Origin: Pseudoalteromonas ruthenica | GTDB lineage: Bacteria; Pseudomonadota; Gammaproteobacteria; Enterobacterales; Alteromonadaceae | DNA: 64,000 bases | Direction of reading: 5' to 3' | Assembly: GCF_008808095.1 (NCBI RefSeq) | Contig: NZ_CP023397.1 | Location: 1-64,000 of the forward strand | Shown here: piece by piece, positions 35,163 through 45,000 of the stretch | Layout: each line of letters starts with the position of its first letter | How positions within the stretch are numbered: the stretch's first letter is position 1 | Position numbers and translations under genes: made by a program | Notes under the pieces: generated by a model | The model's input: only the letters and a program-made list of their open reading frames with translations | Told to the model about the DNA's origin: nothing | Databases searched by the model: none

Positions 35163-35726
35163 ATGCAACTAGCAGATAAGATTCGTGCTTGCACTTTATG
35201 TGCCGAGCATTTGCCTTTGGCGCCTAAGCCTATTATTCAACTTGATAGTGAGGCACCTATTCTAATTGCTGGTCAAGCACCCGGAGTGCGAGCTCACCAG
35301 GCTGGCAAACCGTTTGCCGACGCCAGTGGCGATCGCCTCAGGCAATGGTTAGGAGTCAATGAGCAGCAATTTTATAACCCGCGCTTATTCGCTATCGCGC
35401 CGATGGGGTTTTGCTATCCTGGCACCGCTCAGCACGGAGATTTAGCCCCGCGAGAGGAGTGCGCTGTAACATGGCGAGAGCAGGTGTTAGCTGCCTTACC
35501 TAAGCGGCAGTTGACCCTCGTCCTTGGTCAGTATGCAATGGCTTATCATCTACCCAAACGTTATAAAACGCTCACCGCTGCGGTGCAAGACTGGCATAGT
35601 TATTGGCCACACACCTTAGTTTTACCTCATCCAAGCCCTCGTAATAACCGCTGGTTCAAGCGTAATCCGTGGTTCGAACAAGAAGTACTGCCGCATCTGC
35701 AACAGCGAGTGGCCGATTTACTCTAA
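35163..35726 (+). CDS. Uracil-DNA glycosylase family protein
   Basis: The protein of about 187 residues has the family fold with motif GQAPGVRAHQAGKPF (substrate loop), the Fe-S type pair CTLC near the N terminus and the HPSPRNNRW loop. This suggests a member of the iron-sulfur UDG group. The catalytic water-activating residue cannot be placed with certainty, so activity on uracil is not proved. GTG at 35157 is an alternative start. It overlaps the 3' end of the MarR gene by nine bases. Confidence 0.8.
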   Translation: MQLADKIRACTLCAEHLPLAPKPIIQLDSEAPILIAGQAPGVRAHQAGKPFADASGDRLRQWLGVNEQQFYNPRLFAIAPMGFCYPGTAQHGDLAPREECAVTWREQVLAALPKRQLTLVLGQYAMAYHLPKRYKTLTAAVQDWHSYWPHTLVLPHPSPRNNRWFKRNPWFEQEVLPHLQQRVADLL

Positions 35727-36206
35727 GCCCGCTTGCTGTAAATAGGCTTGTAAACCCGATAGCAGCTGCTGATGCTGTTCACGGCTGAGCCCAGCTAACA
35801 GTGCTTGCTGGGTTTCTACATGAGCCTGGATCACTTCTTTACTAAGTGCTAAACCTTGCTCTGTAAGCTGAACCCAACATATCCGCTTATCCTGTTGATC
35901 TTGCGATCTAGTGATCAGCTGCTGTTTTTTCAGCTGGTTTAGGCGGCTGGTCATACTGCCTGAGGTCACTAGCATTTGTGTTAACAGTTGATTGGGCGTG
36001 AGCCGATAAGGCGGGCCCGAGCGCCTTAACGTCGCAAGCACATCAAAGCCTGCTTCGGAAAGCCCGTAGCGGCGAAATGTTTTGCTCATTGCTAAGGTCA
36101 TATGCTTGTGGGCGATTTGCAAACGACCAATTAATGCCATGGTAGAAGTATCTAATTGTGGCATCTCCCGAGCCCACAGCGCTTGTATATTATCTAAATT
36201 TTGCAT
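35718..36206 (-). CDS. MarR-family repressor
   Basis: The 162-residue protein has the winged-helix with LTPNQLLTQMLVTSGSMTSRLNQLKKQQLITRSQDQQDKR, the usual MarR recognition helix and DxR wing. It is divergent from the catalase-like peroxidase and cytochrome b561 genes, with a perfect palindromic operator between them, so it most likely represses them and itself. A start at 36206 is the best compromise; longer in-frame starts exist. A one-mismatch motif A copy is inside the gene (35829-35845). Confidence 0.85.
   Translation of the reverse strand: MQNLDNIQALWAREMPQLDTSTMALIGRLQIAHKHMTLAMSKTFRRYGLSEAGFDVLATLRRSGPPYRLTPNQLLTQMLVTSGSMTSRLNQLKKQQLITRSQDQQDKRICWVQLTEQGLALSKEVIQAHVETQQALLAGLSREQHQQLLSGLQAYLQQAGLE
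35829..35845 (-). repeat. Motif A copy in the MarR gene
   Basis: TTAGTAAAG-N3-TGATC on the minus strand, one mismatch. Read in a different frame from the sbcC copies. Confidence 0.55.
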
Positions 36207-36239
36207 CTTTAGTGAACCAAAACGGCATTTCATACATAT

Positions 36240-36257
36240 TATCTTTAATTCAAGATA
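36240..36257. promoter_or_regulatory. MarR operator
   Basis: Perfect six-base arms TATCTT and AAGATA around TAATTC, between the divergent MarR and peroxidase genes. Confidence 0.6.
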
Positions 36258-36283
36258 TGTCGGTAACAAGGGGAAAGCAAATT

Positions 36284-37258
36284 ATGAGGTTAGGTTATTT
36301 ATGGGCGGCGTTGCTGTTCGCGCCATTGTTGCATGCCGGTGATAAAGTATCGGCACAGCAGTTTGTGGATTTGCAACAAGGGGATTCAGTTCATCCGGGC
36401 TTTCGCCGAGCCCATGCTAAAGGGATCTGTGTGCAAGGCGAGTTCCGTAATAATGGCGCGCTTGCGCAATATTCTTCGGCCCAGATATTTGCCACTTCGG
36501 TGACACCGTTTGTGGGTCGCTTTTCGCTTGCCGGCAATAACCCGACCGCACCGGATTTAAAGGCGCCAGTGCGCAGTTTGGCGTTGAGCTTCGCGACCAG
36601 CGCTAGCGAGCAGTGGCGCATTGCCATGAATACTCCGCCGGTGATGGCGGTGAGCAATCCCCAAGATTTTTATCAGCAGCTTGTGGCCATTAAATCGGGC
36701 CCCAAGGCTATTCAAACCTTTTTCGCCGAGCACCCCGAAAGTGCTGATTTCTTGGCGTGGAAAGATAGCTACCAACCCAGTGGCAGCTTCGCAGCTGAGA
36801 CCTATCACAGCATCAATGCGTTTTATTTAGTCGATGACAACGAGCAGCGCCAGCCTGTGCGTTGGCATATGAAGCCGACGGTGTCAGTCACCGATGATGG
36901 GCTGAGTGGGCCTAACGCGTTACATCAAGAGCTTAAGGCGCGGTTAGCAAAACAACCTGTGGTATTTGACTGGTTATTTACCTTGGCTAGCGCCCAAGAC
37001 GACGAGCGTAATCCGGCTATTCGGTGGCCAGCAGAGCGTCCGCGTATTAACGCTGGGAAAATAGTGATCACTCAGTGGCAAGCGCAGCAGGACGGGGCGT
37101 GTCACAGCATCAACTTTGACCCTTTGGTGTTGCCATCGGGTATCTCGCCCACCGCAGATGCCATTCTTCGGGCGCGCTCGGCCGCTTATGCGGAGTCGTA
37201 CCGCCGCCGGGCTGCGGAGCAATTGCGCGGTCAAGCAAAGGAGCTAAGCAATGACTAA
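36284..37258 (+). CDS. Catalase-related peroxidase (SrpA type), exported
   Basis: The 324-residue protein has a signal peptide (GYLWAALLFAPLLHA) and the catalase fold with RRAHAKGICVQGEF (the catalytic His and following conserved block) and a C-terminal RARSAAYAESYRRRA stretch where the heme ligand tyrosine is expected. These short catalases are heme peroxidases. The start at 36284 is set by AAGGGGA. It overlaps the cytochrome b561 gene by eight bases; the pair forms a MarR-controlled operon. Confidence 0.88.
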   Translation: MRLGYLWAALLFAPLLHAGDKVSAQQFVDLQQGDSVHPGFRRAHAKGICVQGEFRNNGALAQYSSAQIFATSVTPFVGRFSLAGNNPTAPDLKAPVRSLALSFATSASEQWRIAMNTPPVMAVSNPQDFYQQLVAIKSGPKAIQTFFAEHPESADFLAWKDSYQPSGSFAAETYHSINAFYLVDDNEQRQPVRWHMKPTVSVTDDGLSGPNALHQELKARLAKQPVVFDWLFTLASAQDDERNPAIRWPAERPRINAGKIVITQWQAQQDGACHSINFDPLVLPSGISPTADAILRARSAAYAESYRRRAAEQLRGQAKELSND

Positions 37259-37778
37259 CGGGGCACGATTTACTCTTTCTATGCGTTTATTACATTGGGC
37301 GATGGCGTTATTAATCATTGCCATGTTAGCAGCGGGTTTAGTCATGGTGCGCTCGCTTGAGCCATGGCAGTATGAGCTGCTGTGGCTGCATAAAAGTTTT
37401 GGCATAGCGGCTGCGCTACTGGTGTTGGTGCGCTTGTTAGTCCGCTGGCGCAGTACAATACCGGCTTTACCCAGTGATTTACCTTATTGGCAACGCCGCG
37501 CGGCTAAGGCGTCTCATTGGCTGTTGTATACGCTAATGGTGTTAATGCCGCTATCTGGGCTATTGATGCAGTATTTTGCAGCGCGCCCTGTGAGTGTATT
37601 CGATGTAGTGCGCTTGCCGGCGGCGTTAACGGTGGATATAGAACTGTTTTCCTTGTTTCGAGAGTTGCATGGCTGGGCCGCAGGGGTGTTTATAGGACTG
37701 GTGATAATGCATATCGCAGCGGCGCTATACCATCATTACTACCGCCAAGATGACGTGCTGCGTAGTATGTGGAAGTGA
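37251..37778 (+). CDS. Cytochrome b561 family protein
   Basis: The 175-residue integral membrane protein has four helices and the histidines expected for two b hemes (MRLLHW, WLHKSFG, KASHWLLY, VIMHIAAALYHHYYRQDD). The start overlaps the peroxidase stop, so it probably delivers quinol electrons to the periplasmic peroxidase. The electron donor is inferred. Confidence 0.88.
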   Translation: MTNGARFTLSMRLLHWAMALLIIAMLAAGLVMVRSLEPWQYELLWLHKSFGIAAALLVLVRLLVRWRSTIPALPSDLPYWQRRAAKASHWLLYTLMVLMPLSGLLMQYFAARPVSVFDVVRLPAALTVDIELFSLFRELHGWAAGVFIGLVIMHIAAALYHHYYRQDDVLRSMWK

Positions 37779-37784
37779 GTATTA

Positions 37785-38255
37785 CTAGCCCCGAGCGAGC
37801 AGTCTCGGGTCAAAGCGAAAGGGCAGGGCTTCAATATTGGGCTCTGCTTTAACAAAAGCAGGGTGGCTTGGGTTAAGTAAATAATTATACTCTCGAGGGA
37901 CTATGGTCGAGGGCACGCTCAATGCCAAGCTGGCTTGCGTTTGCAACCACTGATCGCCAATCAAAGCCGTTTCTTCCGGGGCCGGACTCTCTTGCCAGTT
38001 TTCAGGCCAATCTTGCTCGTCAAGGGTGAGCACATCACGGCGTGCAAAGTTAATTTTAAATAGTCTGTAGTCGCTGAGAATGGCACTGTGATTAAGGTGT
38101 ACCAGAATCTCTAGAATCGCCAGTGACTCGCTGGCGGCGAGGTAAACACAGCGTTGTCCGGGACTATTCCAGCGCCCGCCAAATAACCGCGCCCCTTCGC
38201 CATCAAAGGCCTTGTCCGCCCACTTTTTCTTAACAATACGGTAGCCACTTATCAC
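37785..38255 (-). CDS. RES-domain toxin
   Basis: Type II toxin of the RES family, which consumes NAD+. The 156-residue protein has YRIVKKKWADKAFDGEGARLFGGRWNSPG (the R and Y of the family) and YLAASESLAILEILVHL containing the Ser and Glu. It starts with GTG overlapping the antitoxin stop codon (GTGA), so it is coupled to the antitoxin. Confidence 0.88.
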   Translation of the reverse strand: MISGYRIVKKKWADKAFDGEGARLFGGRWNSPGQRCVYLAASESLAILEILVHLNHSAILSDYRLFKINFARRDVLTLDEQDWPENWQESPAPEETALIGDQWLQTQASLALSVPSTIVPREYNYLLNPSHPAFVKAEPNIEALPFRFDPRLLARG

Positions 38256-38695
38256 GCAAATACACCGTGTTCCATGCGCCCGATAAGGTTAATCACCGCT
38301 TCTGACTCAGCCATAGTTGCCAGCATATCCAACGGCCGCTTTTGCCCTAGGCCGCGATTCGCTGTGGTTAACCATGTGCGGGTGGCATCACCATCGCCTT
38401 CGAACAGATCGAGCGCCGCCTTATACACTTCGGCAAAACGGTATAAGCGGTCGCTTTCTTGCTTATTAAAAAGCCCCGATTTTGCTCTGCGCCTTAGGGT
38501 TGCGGGGGCAATAACGGCTGATTGGGCAATGGTACTTTTATCTACCCCCGATAGTTTGGCTAAGCGGTCATAGATATCAAATGACAATCCTTGTTCTAAC
38601 GCTTGATATAAACGCTCGCCACGCGCTGGCATGCCAAGCTGCTGCCAAAACCCATCCGGGTGCTTTTGTGGCTTAAAGGATGCAATTGCATTCAT
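38252..38695 (-). CDS. Xre/MbcA/ParS-type antitoxin
   Basis: The 147-residue protein has an N-terminal helix-turn-helix-like part and a C-terminal ParS/MbcA toxin-binding domain (EVYKAALDLFEGDGDATRTWLTTANRGLGQKRPLDML, the signature of the group). ATG at 38695 follows GGTGGAG. It is first in the operon with the RES toxin and should repress the promoter through the palindrome at 38728-38751. Confidence 0.88.
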   Translation of the reverse strand: MNAIASFKPQKHPDGFWQQLGMPARGERLYQALEQGLSFDIYDRLAKLSGVDKSTIAQSAVIAPATLRRRAKSGLFNKQESDRLYRFAEVYKAALDLFEGDGDATRTWLTTANRGLGQKRPLDMLATMAESEAVINLIGRMEHGVFA

Positions 38696-38727
38696 GATTT
38701 TCTCCACCAAATGATTACTACAAAGTA

Positions 38728-38751
38728 TATCACTTGATATTAAAAGTGATA
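38728..38751. promoter_or_regulatory. Operator of the RES/Xre operon
   Basis: Perfect eight-base arms TATCACTT and AAGTGATA with an eight-base centre, about 30 bases upstream of the antitoxin start. Confidence 0.6.
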
Positions 38752-38763
38752 GTGTTAATTATG

Positions 38764-39318
38764 CTATTGGCCTCTATCGAGCAGGATCAGGGCACTCTGC
38801 AGTGCGTGCTCAGCGGCTGCTTGTGGCTGTCCGAGCGTCGCTTTTACAATCGCCCCCTCCATCAGCATAGCAATGGCTGGTGCGAGAGGTTGCTCGGCTG
38901 AGCTCAACATCGCAGCAATCGCTGTTTCAACTTCCTTTTTGTGTGCTCGGCAAGCACTGAGAATATCGCTATGGCTGGCGTCAAACTCGCCGTGAGTGTT
39001 GATAAAAAAACACCCGCGAAACGGGCCCAGGGCCTCTTCTTTACCCGAAAACCAACACCCCAAAGCGGTAAATAGCGCACTCACTCCCTGCTGCCCTCGT
39101 TTGTCTTGCACCTGATGACGTAACCAAGCCATAAAGCAGCGATGACGCTGCGCTAAGGTCGCTAAAATGAGCGCCTCTTTACTGGCAAAGTGATGGTACA
39201 AGGTTTTCTTTGCCACCCCGGACTCGCTGAGTATGTGATTGATCCCCACGGCATGAATACCGTGGTGGTAAAACAGCCTCAGTGCGGTGTCGATTAAATG
39301 TTGTTTTTTATCTTGCAT
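38764..39318 (-). CDS. TetR/AcrR-family repressor
   Basis: The 184-residue protein has the N-terminal helix-turn-helix LFYHHGIHAVGINHILSESGVAKKTLYHHFASKEALI and a C-terminal ligand domain. It is divergent from the HPP gene, with two TAGAC...GTCTA-like operators in the 94-base gap, so it likely controls both. The effector is unknown. ATG has GAGGTG upstream. Confidence 0.88.
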   Translation of the reverse strand: MQDKKQHLIDTALRLFYHHGIHAVGINHILSESGVAKKTLYHHFASKEALILATLAQRHRCFMAWLRHQVQDKRGQQGVSALFTALGCWFSGKEEALGPFRGCFFINTHGEFDASHSDILSACRAHKKEVETAIAAMLSSAEQPLAPAIAMLMEGAIVKATLGQPQAAAEHALQSALILLDRGQ

Positions 39319-39337
39319 AAGTCACCTCAGAAACAGC

Positions 39338-39389
39338 TTGACATAAGTAGACCGACTTGTCTATTTTGTTAAAGGAGACAGATTGGTCT
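39338..39389 (+). promoter_or_regulatory. TetR operators over the HPP-gene promoter
   Basis: A promoter TTGACA (39338-39343)-N18-TATTTT (39362-39367). Palindrome TAGAC-N6-GTCTA (39348-39363) overlaps the spacer and -10; a second AGAC-N6-GTCT lies at 39376-39389. Binding there would block transcription. Confidence 0.6.
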
Positions 39390-39412
39390 ACTTTAACAAG
39401 AAGGAAGTAATG

Positions 39413-39883
39413 ATGAATAATCCGATAGCCCAGGTTCTTGCTGGCATTGGTGCTGCGCTGGCCATTGGCTTGCTCGCCTATTTAGATAGTATGGGAGGTG
39501 AGTGGATGTGGTTGATGGCCCCTTTTGGAGCCACCACAGTGCTGGTTTTTGGTGTCCCTGCAAGTGCGCTGGCACAACCGAAAAATGTTATTTTTGGGCA
39601 CCTGATCACTGCGGCGATAGGTATAGCGTTTAGCCAGTATGTGGGTGTGTCACCTATCACTTTAGCCTTAGCGACGGGGTTTGCGGTGAGTGCGATGCTT
39701 TTCACAAAGACCACTCACCCGCCGGCGGGGGCCAACCCGGTGTTAATTATGCTCACGCCACAGGGGTGGGAATACTTAATTTCGCCAGTGCTCATTGGCG
39801 TTGTGATCATCGTACTATTAGCGCAATTACAGGGCTGGGCGGTCAAAATGTACAGTTATCGCCGGGCGATGAAGAGGGCGTAA
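39413..39883 (+). CDS. HPP-family membrane protein
   Basis: The 156-residue protein has four to five membrane helices and the family hallmark THPPAGANPVL. HPP proteins have been linked to nitrite transport in plants and cyanobacteria; a role here is not established. A second in-frame ATG is three bases earlier; the chosen one gives the better spacing to AAGGAAG. Regulated by the TetR gene next to it, judging by position and operators. Confidence 0.78.
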   Translation: MNNPIAQVLAGIGAALAIGLLAYLDSMGGEWMWLMAPFGATTVLVFGVPASALAQPKNVIFGHLITAAIGIAFSQYVGVSPITLALATGFAVSAMLFTKTTHPPAGANPVLIMLTPQGWEYLISPVLIGVVIIVLLAQLQGWAVKMYSYRRAMKRA

Positions 39884-39901
39884 CCCCTCTTGCTGTTATT
39901 G

Positions 39902-40765
39902 TTATTTACCTCGGCTCAGGTACTTCTCGTTAACCACCAGTGCGGCCATGATGATAGCGCCGCCAATACTCAAGCGCAGCACATCGGCATCGCGGTTCCA
40001 AATGAGCACGTTAACGAGGATCCCCGCAGGAATAAGGAGGTTATTCATCACCGCCAAAGTGCCAACATTGACCTGGGTTGCACCCTTATTCCACGCGAAG
40101 TAGCCCAGTCCGGAGGCAATAAGCCCTAAATAAATCAATACGCCCCATTGCGTGGGTGTACTTGGGAGATTGGCGGTATTGGCAAAAAGAGCGAAACAGC
40201 TTAACGCGACCACCAATGCACCCATAAAAAAGCAAGCGAATACATGATGTTGAGAAAGGTGCTGATGCTTGAGCATCAGTCGTTTATACAACACTTGACC
40301 ACTGGCAAAGCACAGGTTTGCGGCTTGGACGATAGCAAAGCCAGTCATAAAGCCTTGGTTGATACCGTCGTAACGAATAGCTACCGCACCAATAATGGCC
40401 AATAACGCAGCGCAGAAAAAGCCAAGATTAAAGTGGCGATTTAGTGCGTCATTGAGCAGGGTAACATACAGGGGAGTCATCACCGTAAATAGCAGCACCT
40501 CGGGGACGCTGAGGTATAAAAAAGAGTGATAGTAAAAGCCATACATCAGCCCCAGTTGAACGCCACCAATGGCCATCAGGCGCCAGGTTAACGACAGGCT
40601 TAACTGGCTAATCTTCAAAAACGGTAGTAGCACCAGGGTCGCCAGCGCGATACGGGTTAACACCGAGAACCAGGGGTCTACTTGCCCGGCTAAATAGACG
40701 CCAATGAGGCTAAATGAAAATGCCCAAAGCAGGGTGGTTGCGAGCAAATAACTCATACACATCAA
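39902..40765 (-). CDS. EamA-family (DMT) transporter
   Basis: The 287-residue protein has about ten membrane helices in two EamA repeats (first half TLLWAFSFSLIGVYLAG, second half GLIASGLGYFAWNKGATQV, the latter matching the conserved C-terminal repeat). It probably exports a metabolite or amino acid, but the substrate is unknown. The start could be the ATG at 40756. Confidence 0.88.
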   Translation of the reverse strand: MMCMSYLLATTLLWAFSFSLIGVYLAGQVDPWFSVLTRIALATLVLLPFLKISQLSLSLTWRLMAIGGVQLGLMYGFYYHSFLYLSVPEVLLFTVMTPLYVTLLNDALNRHFNLGFFCAALLAIIGAVAIRYDGINQGFMTGFAIVQAANLCFASGQVLYKRLMLKHQHLSQHHVFACFFMGALVVALSCFALFANTANLPSTPTQWGVLIYLGLIASGLGYFAWNKGATQVNVGTLAVMNNLLIPAGILVNVLIWNRDADVLRLSIGGAIIMAALVVNEKYLSRGK

Positions 40766-41002
40766 TACAACTTAGAAACGAATTCCCCCATTATGACGCC
40801 TGCACAGGTATGAGCCAACTATCAATACCTTCGCCGCTATTGAGTTGTTCGTGTAAGCGCCTACCGCAATAAATAGAAATGATTTTTATTTGTGATAACC
40901 TCTAGCGCTCAAGAAAAGGTCGCTATATTTGCCTTTTCGTCATTATTAGCAAAGCTTTTAGCTGAGCGTTACGTAAAGCCAGTAAAAGTGTGAGTAAAAG
41001 GA

Positions 41003-42061
41003 ATGAAGATGATCAGAGCATGGTGCATCTGTTTGCTACTAATAAGCGGCTGCCTATCTGCGCAAACGGCAGTGAACGTGGTTGTTAAAGAGGTCAATAC
41101 GCAATCTATCGAGCGTACCCTGGCGTTGACAGGGACCTTGCGTGCGGCGCGTCATGCGCAACTGTCGAGCCTAAGTGACGGGGTGGTTACGCAAATCCAT
41201 GCCCAGGCTGGTGATGAGGTTGCAAAAGGCGCACGCCTGCTATCTTTGGATGCGGCATTGGTGCAGGCGCAGTTACAGGCATTAACGGGCGCCAAGCAAC
41301 GCGCTCGTATTGCTGTTGATGACGCCCAGCGCCGCTTTAACGAGGCCCAATCGTTATCGCAACAAGCTTTGATGGCAGCTACGGAGCTGGCCGATAGGCA
41401 AGCCGCATTGCAAAGCGCCAAGGCTTCGTTGACAGAAGCACAGGCCAACGAACGCTACCACAAAGAATTGCTGGCGCGTCAGCAACTGCACGCCCCCTTT
41501 TCCGGTGTGGTAGCTGAGCGTTTTGTTGATGTTGGGGAGTGGGTGACCCGTGGTCAAGCGGTGTTTGAGCTCGTTAGTAGCGAACAACTATGGCTGGATT
41601 TGCATATGCCTCAGGAGCATTTTGGCGCTATCGATCTTGCTAAGCAAGTTCGTTTTGAAGTGCCAGGGAAAGCGTCAAGGGGGTTTACAGCTAAGGTTAT
41701 TGCCAAAGTACCAGTGATAGACAGCGCCAGTCGCAGCTTTTTATTGCGCTTAGCCGTACCACCCCAAGCAGGGCTGCAAGTGGGGTTATCGGCAAGCGCA
41801 GAGATTGTGCTAAACAAAACCGATGAGCAAAGTGTTGTGGTGCCTACTGATGCCTTACTGCGCCATCCAGATGGCGGCTACAGTGTGTTTGTTATCAGCG
41901 CCGATAAAGCACAGCGGCGTTTTGTGCGCATTGGCGAGCGGATTAACGGCCATATTGAAGTGCTTAGTGGCCTTGAACCAGGCATGAAAGTAGTTACCCA
42001 AGGCAATGAATTATTACGCCAAGGGCAAGCGGTCACTGTTGTTCAAGCGAGGGAGCAATAA
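41003..42061 (+). CDS. RND efflux membrane-fusion lipoprotein
   Basis: Periplasmic adaptor of an RND pump. The 352-residue protein has a lipobox LISGC near residue 19, a lipoyl half-motif, an alpha-helical hairpin (about 95-155) and the beta-barrel part, with LHAPFSGVVAERFVDVGEWV and QLWLDLHMP. It overlaps the pump gene by one base. No outer-membrane factor gene is adjacent, so one from elsewhere is used. A motif B copy is inside the gene at 41673-41689. Confidence 0.92.
   Translation: MKMIRAWCICLLLISGCLSAQTAVNVVVKEVNTQSIERTLALTGTLRAARHAQLSSLSDGVVTQIHAQAGDEVAKGARLLSLDAALVQAQLQALTGAKQRARIAVDDAQRRFNEAQSLSQQALMAATELADRQAALQSAKASLTEAQANERYHKELLARQQLHAPFSGVVAERFVDVGEWVTRGQAVFELVSSEQLWLDLHMPQEHFGAIDLAKQVRFEVPGKASRGFTAKVIAKVPVIDSASRSFLLRLAVPPQAGLQVGLSASAEIVLNKTDEQSVVVPTDALLRHPDGGYSVFVISADKAQRRFVRIGERINGHIEVLSGLEPGMKVVTQGNELLRQGQAVTVVQAREQ
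41673..41689. repeat. Motif B copy inside the RND adaptor gene
   Basis: cGTcAA-GGGGG-TTTACA, 10 of 12 positions. Coding context. Confidence 0.4.
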
Positions 42062-45000
42062 TGTTAGCGGCGTCAGTAAAGCATGCGACTTTGGTCGCCG
42101 TTGCCGTGCTCATCTGCGTGATTTTGGGCGTGGTCGCGGCTTTTAAAATACCCGTGCAGATGATCCCTGATCTTGAAGTGCGCACCATTACTGTGGTTAC
42201 CAACTGGCCTGGAGCAACGCCACAAGATGTAGAAAAAGAAATTCTTATTGAGCAAGAACGCTATTTACGATCGTTGGCAAACTTAAAAAGAATGTCCAGT
42301 TATGCCAATACCGGTGAGGCAGAAATTGAACTGGAATTCCCCTTTGGTGTGGACGTCAACGAGGCGCTGATCAACGTCAGTAACGCGCTATCTCAGGTGC
42401 CTAATTATCCAGAAAACGTCGACCAACCGGTATTGTACAGTAGTTCGTTTTCAGCTAATGCGTTTATGTTTTTTACCCTCAAACCACAGCCTGGCAACCC
42501 GCTCAATATAGATGTTGATATGTTGCGTGATTATGCCGAAGACTTTGTGCGCCCAGAAATGGAGCGAGTCAGTGGTGTTTCCCAGGTAAATGTACGTGGT
42601 GGGGCCTTGTATCAAGTACAAATACTCATCGACCAACAGCAGCTTGCGAGTCGTAACATCAGCCTGGTGGCGGTGCGTGATGCTATTCGCAGCCGCAATC
42701 GCGACGCCTCGGCGGGCGATATCGACGGTGGTAAGCGACGTTATTTGCTACGCATGGTTGGGCGCTTTGAATCGGCCCAGGCGTTAGCGGAGCTGGTGAT
42801 AGCTCAGCGTGATAACACCACGATTCGCCTTAAGGATGTGGCCACTATTAAGCTCGATCATTATGAGCTACGTGATATTGATTATAACGATGGCGAGCGC
42901 GCTCTGATGCTTTCGGTACGTCGTGAAAGTGGCTCTAATGTCATGGCTATTAAAGAGCAAATGATGCAGGTCGTTGAGCGCATCAACCAAGATATGTTGG
43001 CCAACAATGGTTTGCAATTAACCTTGCTCAGTGACGATGTGCGCTATGTTAAAGGCTCAGTAGAGAATGTATGGACGAACTTGGCGCTCGGAGCATTGCT
43101 GGCAACATTGGTGATGTTTTGGTTCTTGAAAAGCCCACGCTCGACCTTAATTGGTGTGCTAGGCATCCCGATATGTACCATCGCCGCATTCTTAGGGTTG
43201 TTGCTGTTTGAGCGCACCATCAACGTTATTTCTCTTGCCGGGGTAGCATTTGCCATAGGTATGACCGTGGATAATACCATTGTTGTGCTGGAGAATATTG
43301 AACAAGCTCGTCGGCGTGGCCTCGATAAGATCAACGCGGCAATAGCCGGAGTGCAAGAAGTGTGGCCGGCGGTGGTGGCTTCAACCTTGACTACGGTGTT
43401 AGTGTTTGCGCCGATTTTATTTATCCGCCAAGAAGCAGGACAGTTATATTCTGACGTGGCCATCGCAATTTCTGCAGCGATTATAGCGTCAATGCTTGTG
43501 GCGCTGATGGTTGTTCCCGCTGCATGTGCAAGGTTTACGCAGCACAGTGCGCAACGCGGTGAGAATCTGGCCAAACCCATGGCACTGCCACGGGCCATAG
43601 TGACTATGCTCGCGCATCCTACTCAGCGCCGACTGTGTATCGTCATAGGCGTATTCGCGCTGCTTGGCGGAGCTTGGCTGCTAATGCCCAAAGCGGAGTA
43701 TTTACCCGAAGGGGAAGAGCCCAAGGCTTTTTCCATGATGATTGCACCGCCGGGTTACAACCTCAGTCATATGCAGAAAATTAGCGATGAGCTGCTGCCC
43801 TACTTTAATCGCCATCTTAATGACGATGGTACTGCTTACAACGCCGGGGAAACGGCTATGCCGCCGCTAAAGTATTACTCCATGTCGGTGGGGGTAGGCA
43901 GTATTTGGTTTTTAAGTGAACCTAAAGATCCGCAACATATTGAGGCCATGATGGCGGCCATCACTGATAAATTCAAAAGCTACCCAGGAATGCGCGCTTT
44001 TTCCTCCCGGGGCTCAATCATATCCAGCAATGACGGTGGCACCCGCGCTGTGGCTATTGATATTAGCGGCCCCGAGCAAACGGCGTTGTATCGCGCTGCC
44101 GATGCCGTGTATCGCCTTGCCAGTGAGGTGTTTGACAACCCCCAAGTTGACTCCGAGCCGTCATCGCTGACCCTGGACCAACCGCTTATTGAAATCAAAC
44201 CACGCTGGCAGCGCCTCGCTGAGGTGGGTGTAAGCGCCGAGGAACTCGGTTATACCGTGGCTGCACTGAGTGACGGTGCCTATGTTGATGAATTGATCCT
44301 TGATGATGATAAGGTCGATGTGTTTCTTTTCTCCGAGGCTGGCAATCGCCAAAGTTTGGCACAATTAGCCCAATCACCGGTAGTGACGCCACAAGGGATA
44401 CTGCCATTGAATGCCTTGGCGGATTTAGAGGAAAAAGCGGACAGTGACAGTTTACGCCGTGTTGATGGGCGGCGCACGGTCACCGTGTATATTATACCGC
44501 CTCGCGATGTGGCCTTGGAAACAGCGCAGCAACGGGTGCGTGAACAACTGTTGGTGCAGTTAAAGCAGCAAGGCGACTTATTACCGGGAGTAAATGTGAG
44601 TATCGGTGGCGCAGCCGATCAGCTCGACAAGACCCGAGCTGCACTAAGCAGTAACTTTATCGTCGCGCTGGCGCTGTGTTATTTGTTGTTGGTCGCTATT
44701 TTCAAACACTGGGGTTATCCACTGTTTATTATGGCCACCGTCCCTTTAGGTATGGCCGGTGGGCTGTTGGGCTTGGTGATGATCAACGGTCTCGGAGGGC
44801 TATTGGCGGGCTTTCATCAGCCTTTCGATATGATCACTATGCTGGGCTTTTTAATTCTCCTTGGCACGGTGGTGAATAACCCTATTCTTATTGTTGACCA
44901 AAGCCGACGCAACATAGAGTCTGGCGCACAGTCGGTGCTTGAAGCGGTTACTAACGCGCTGCAAACGCGCTTAAAACCTATTGTTATGTCGACCATGACG

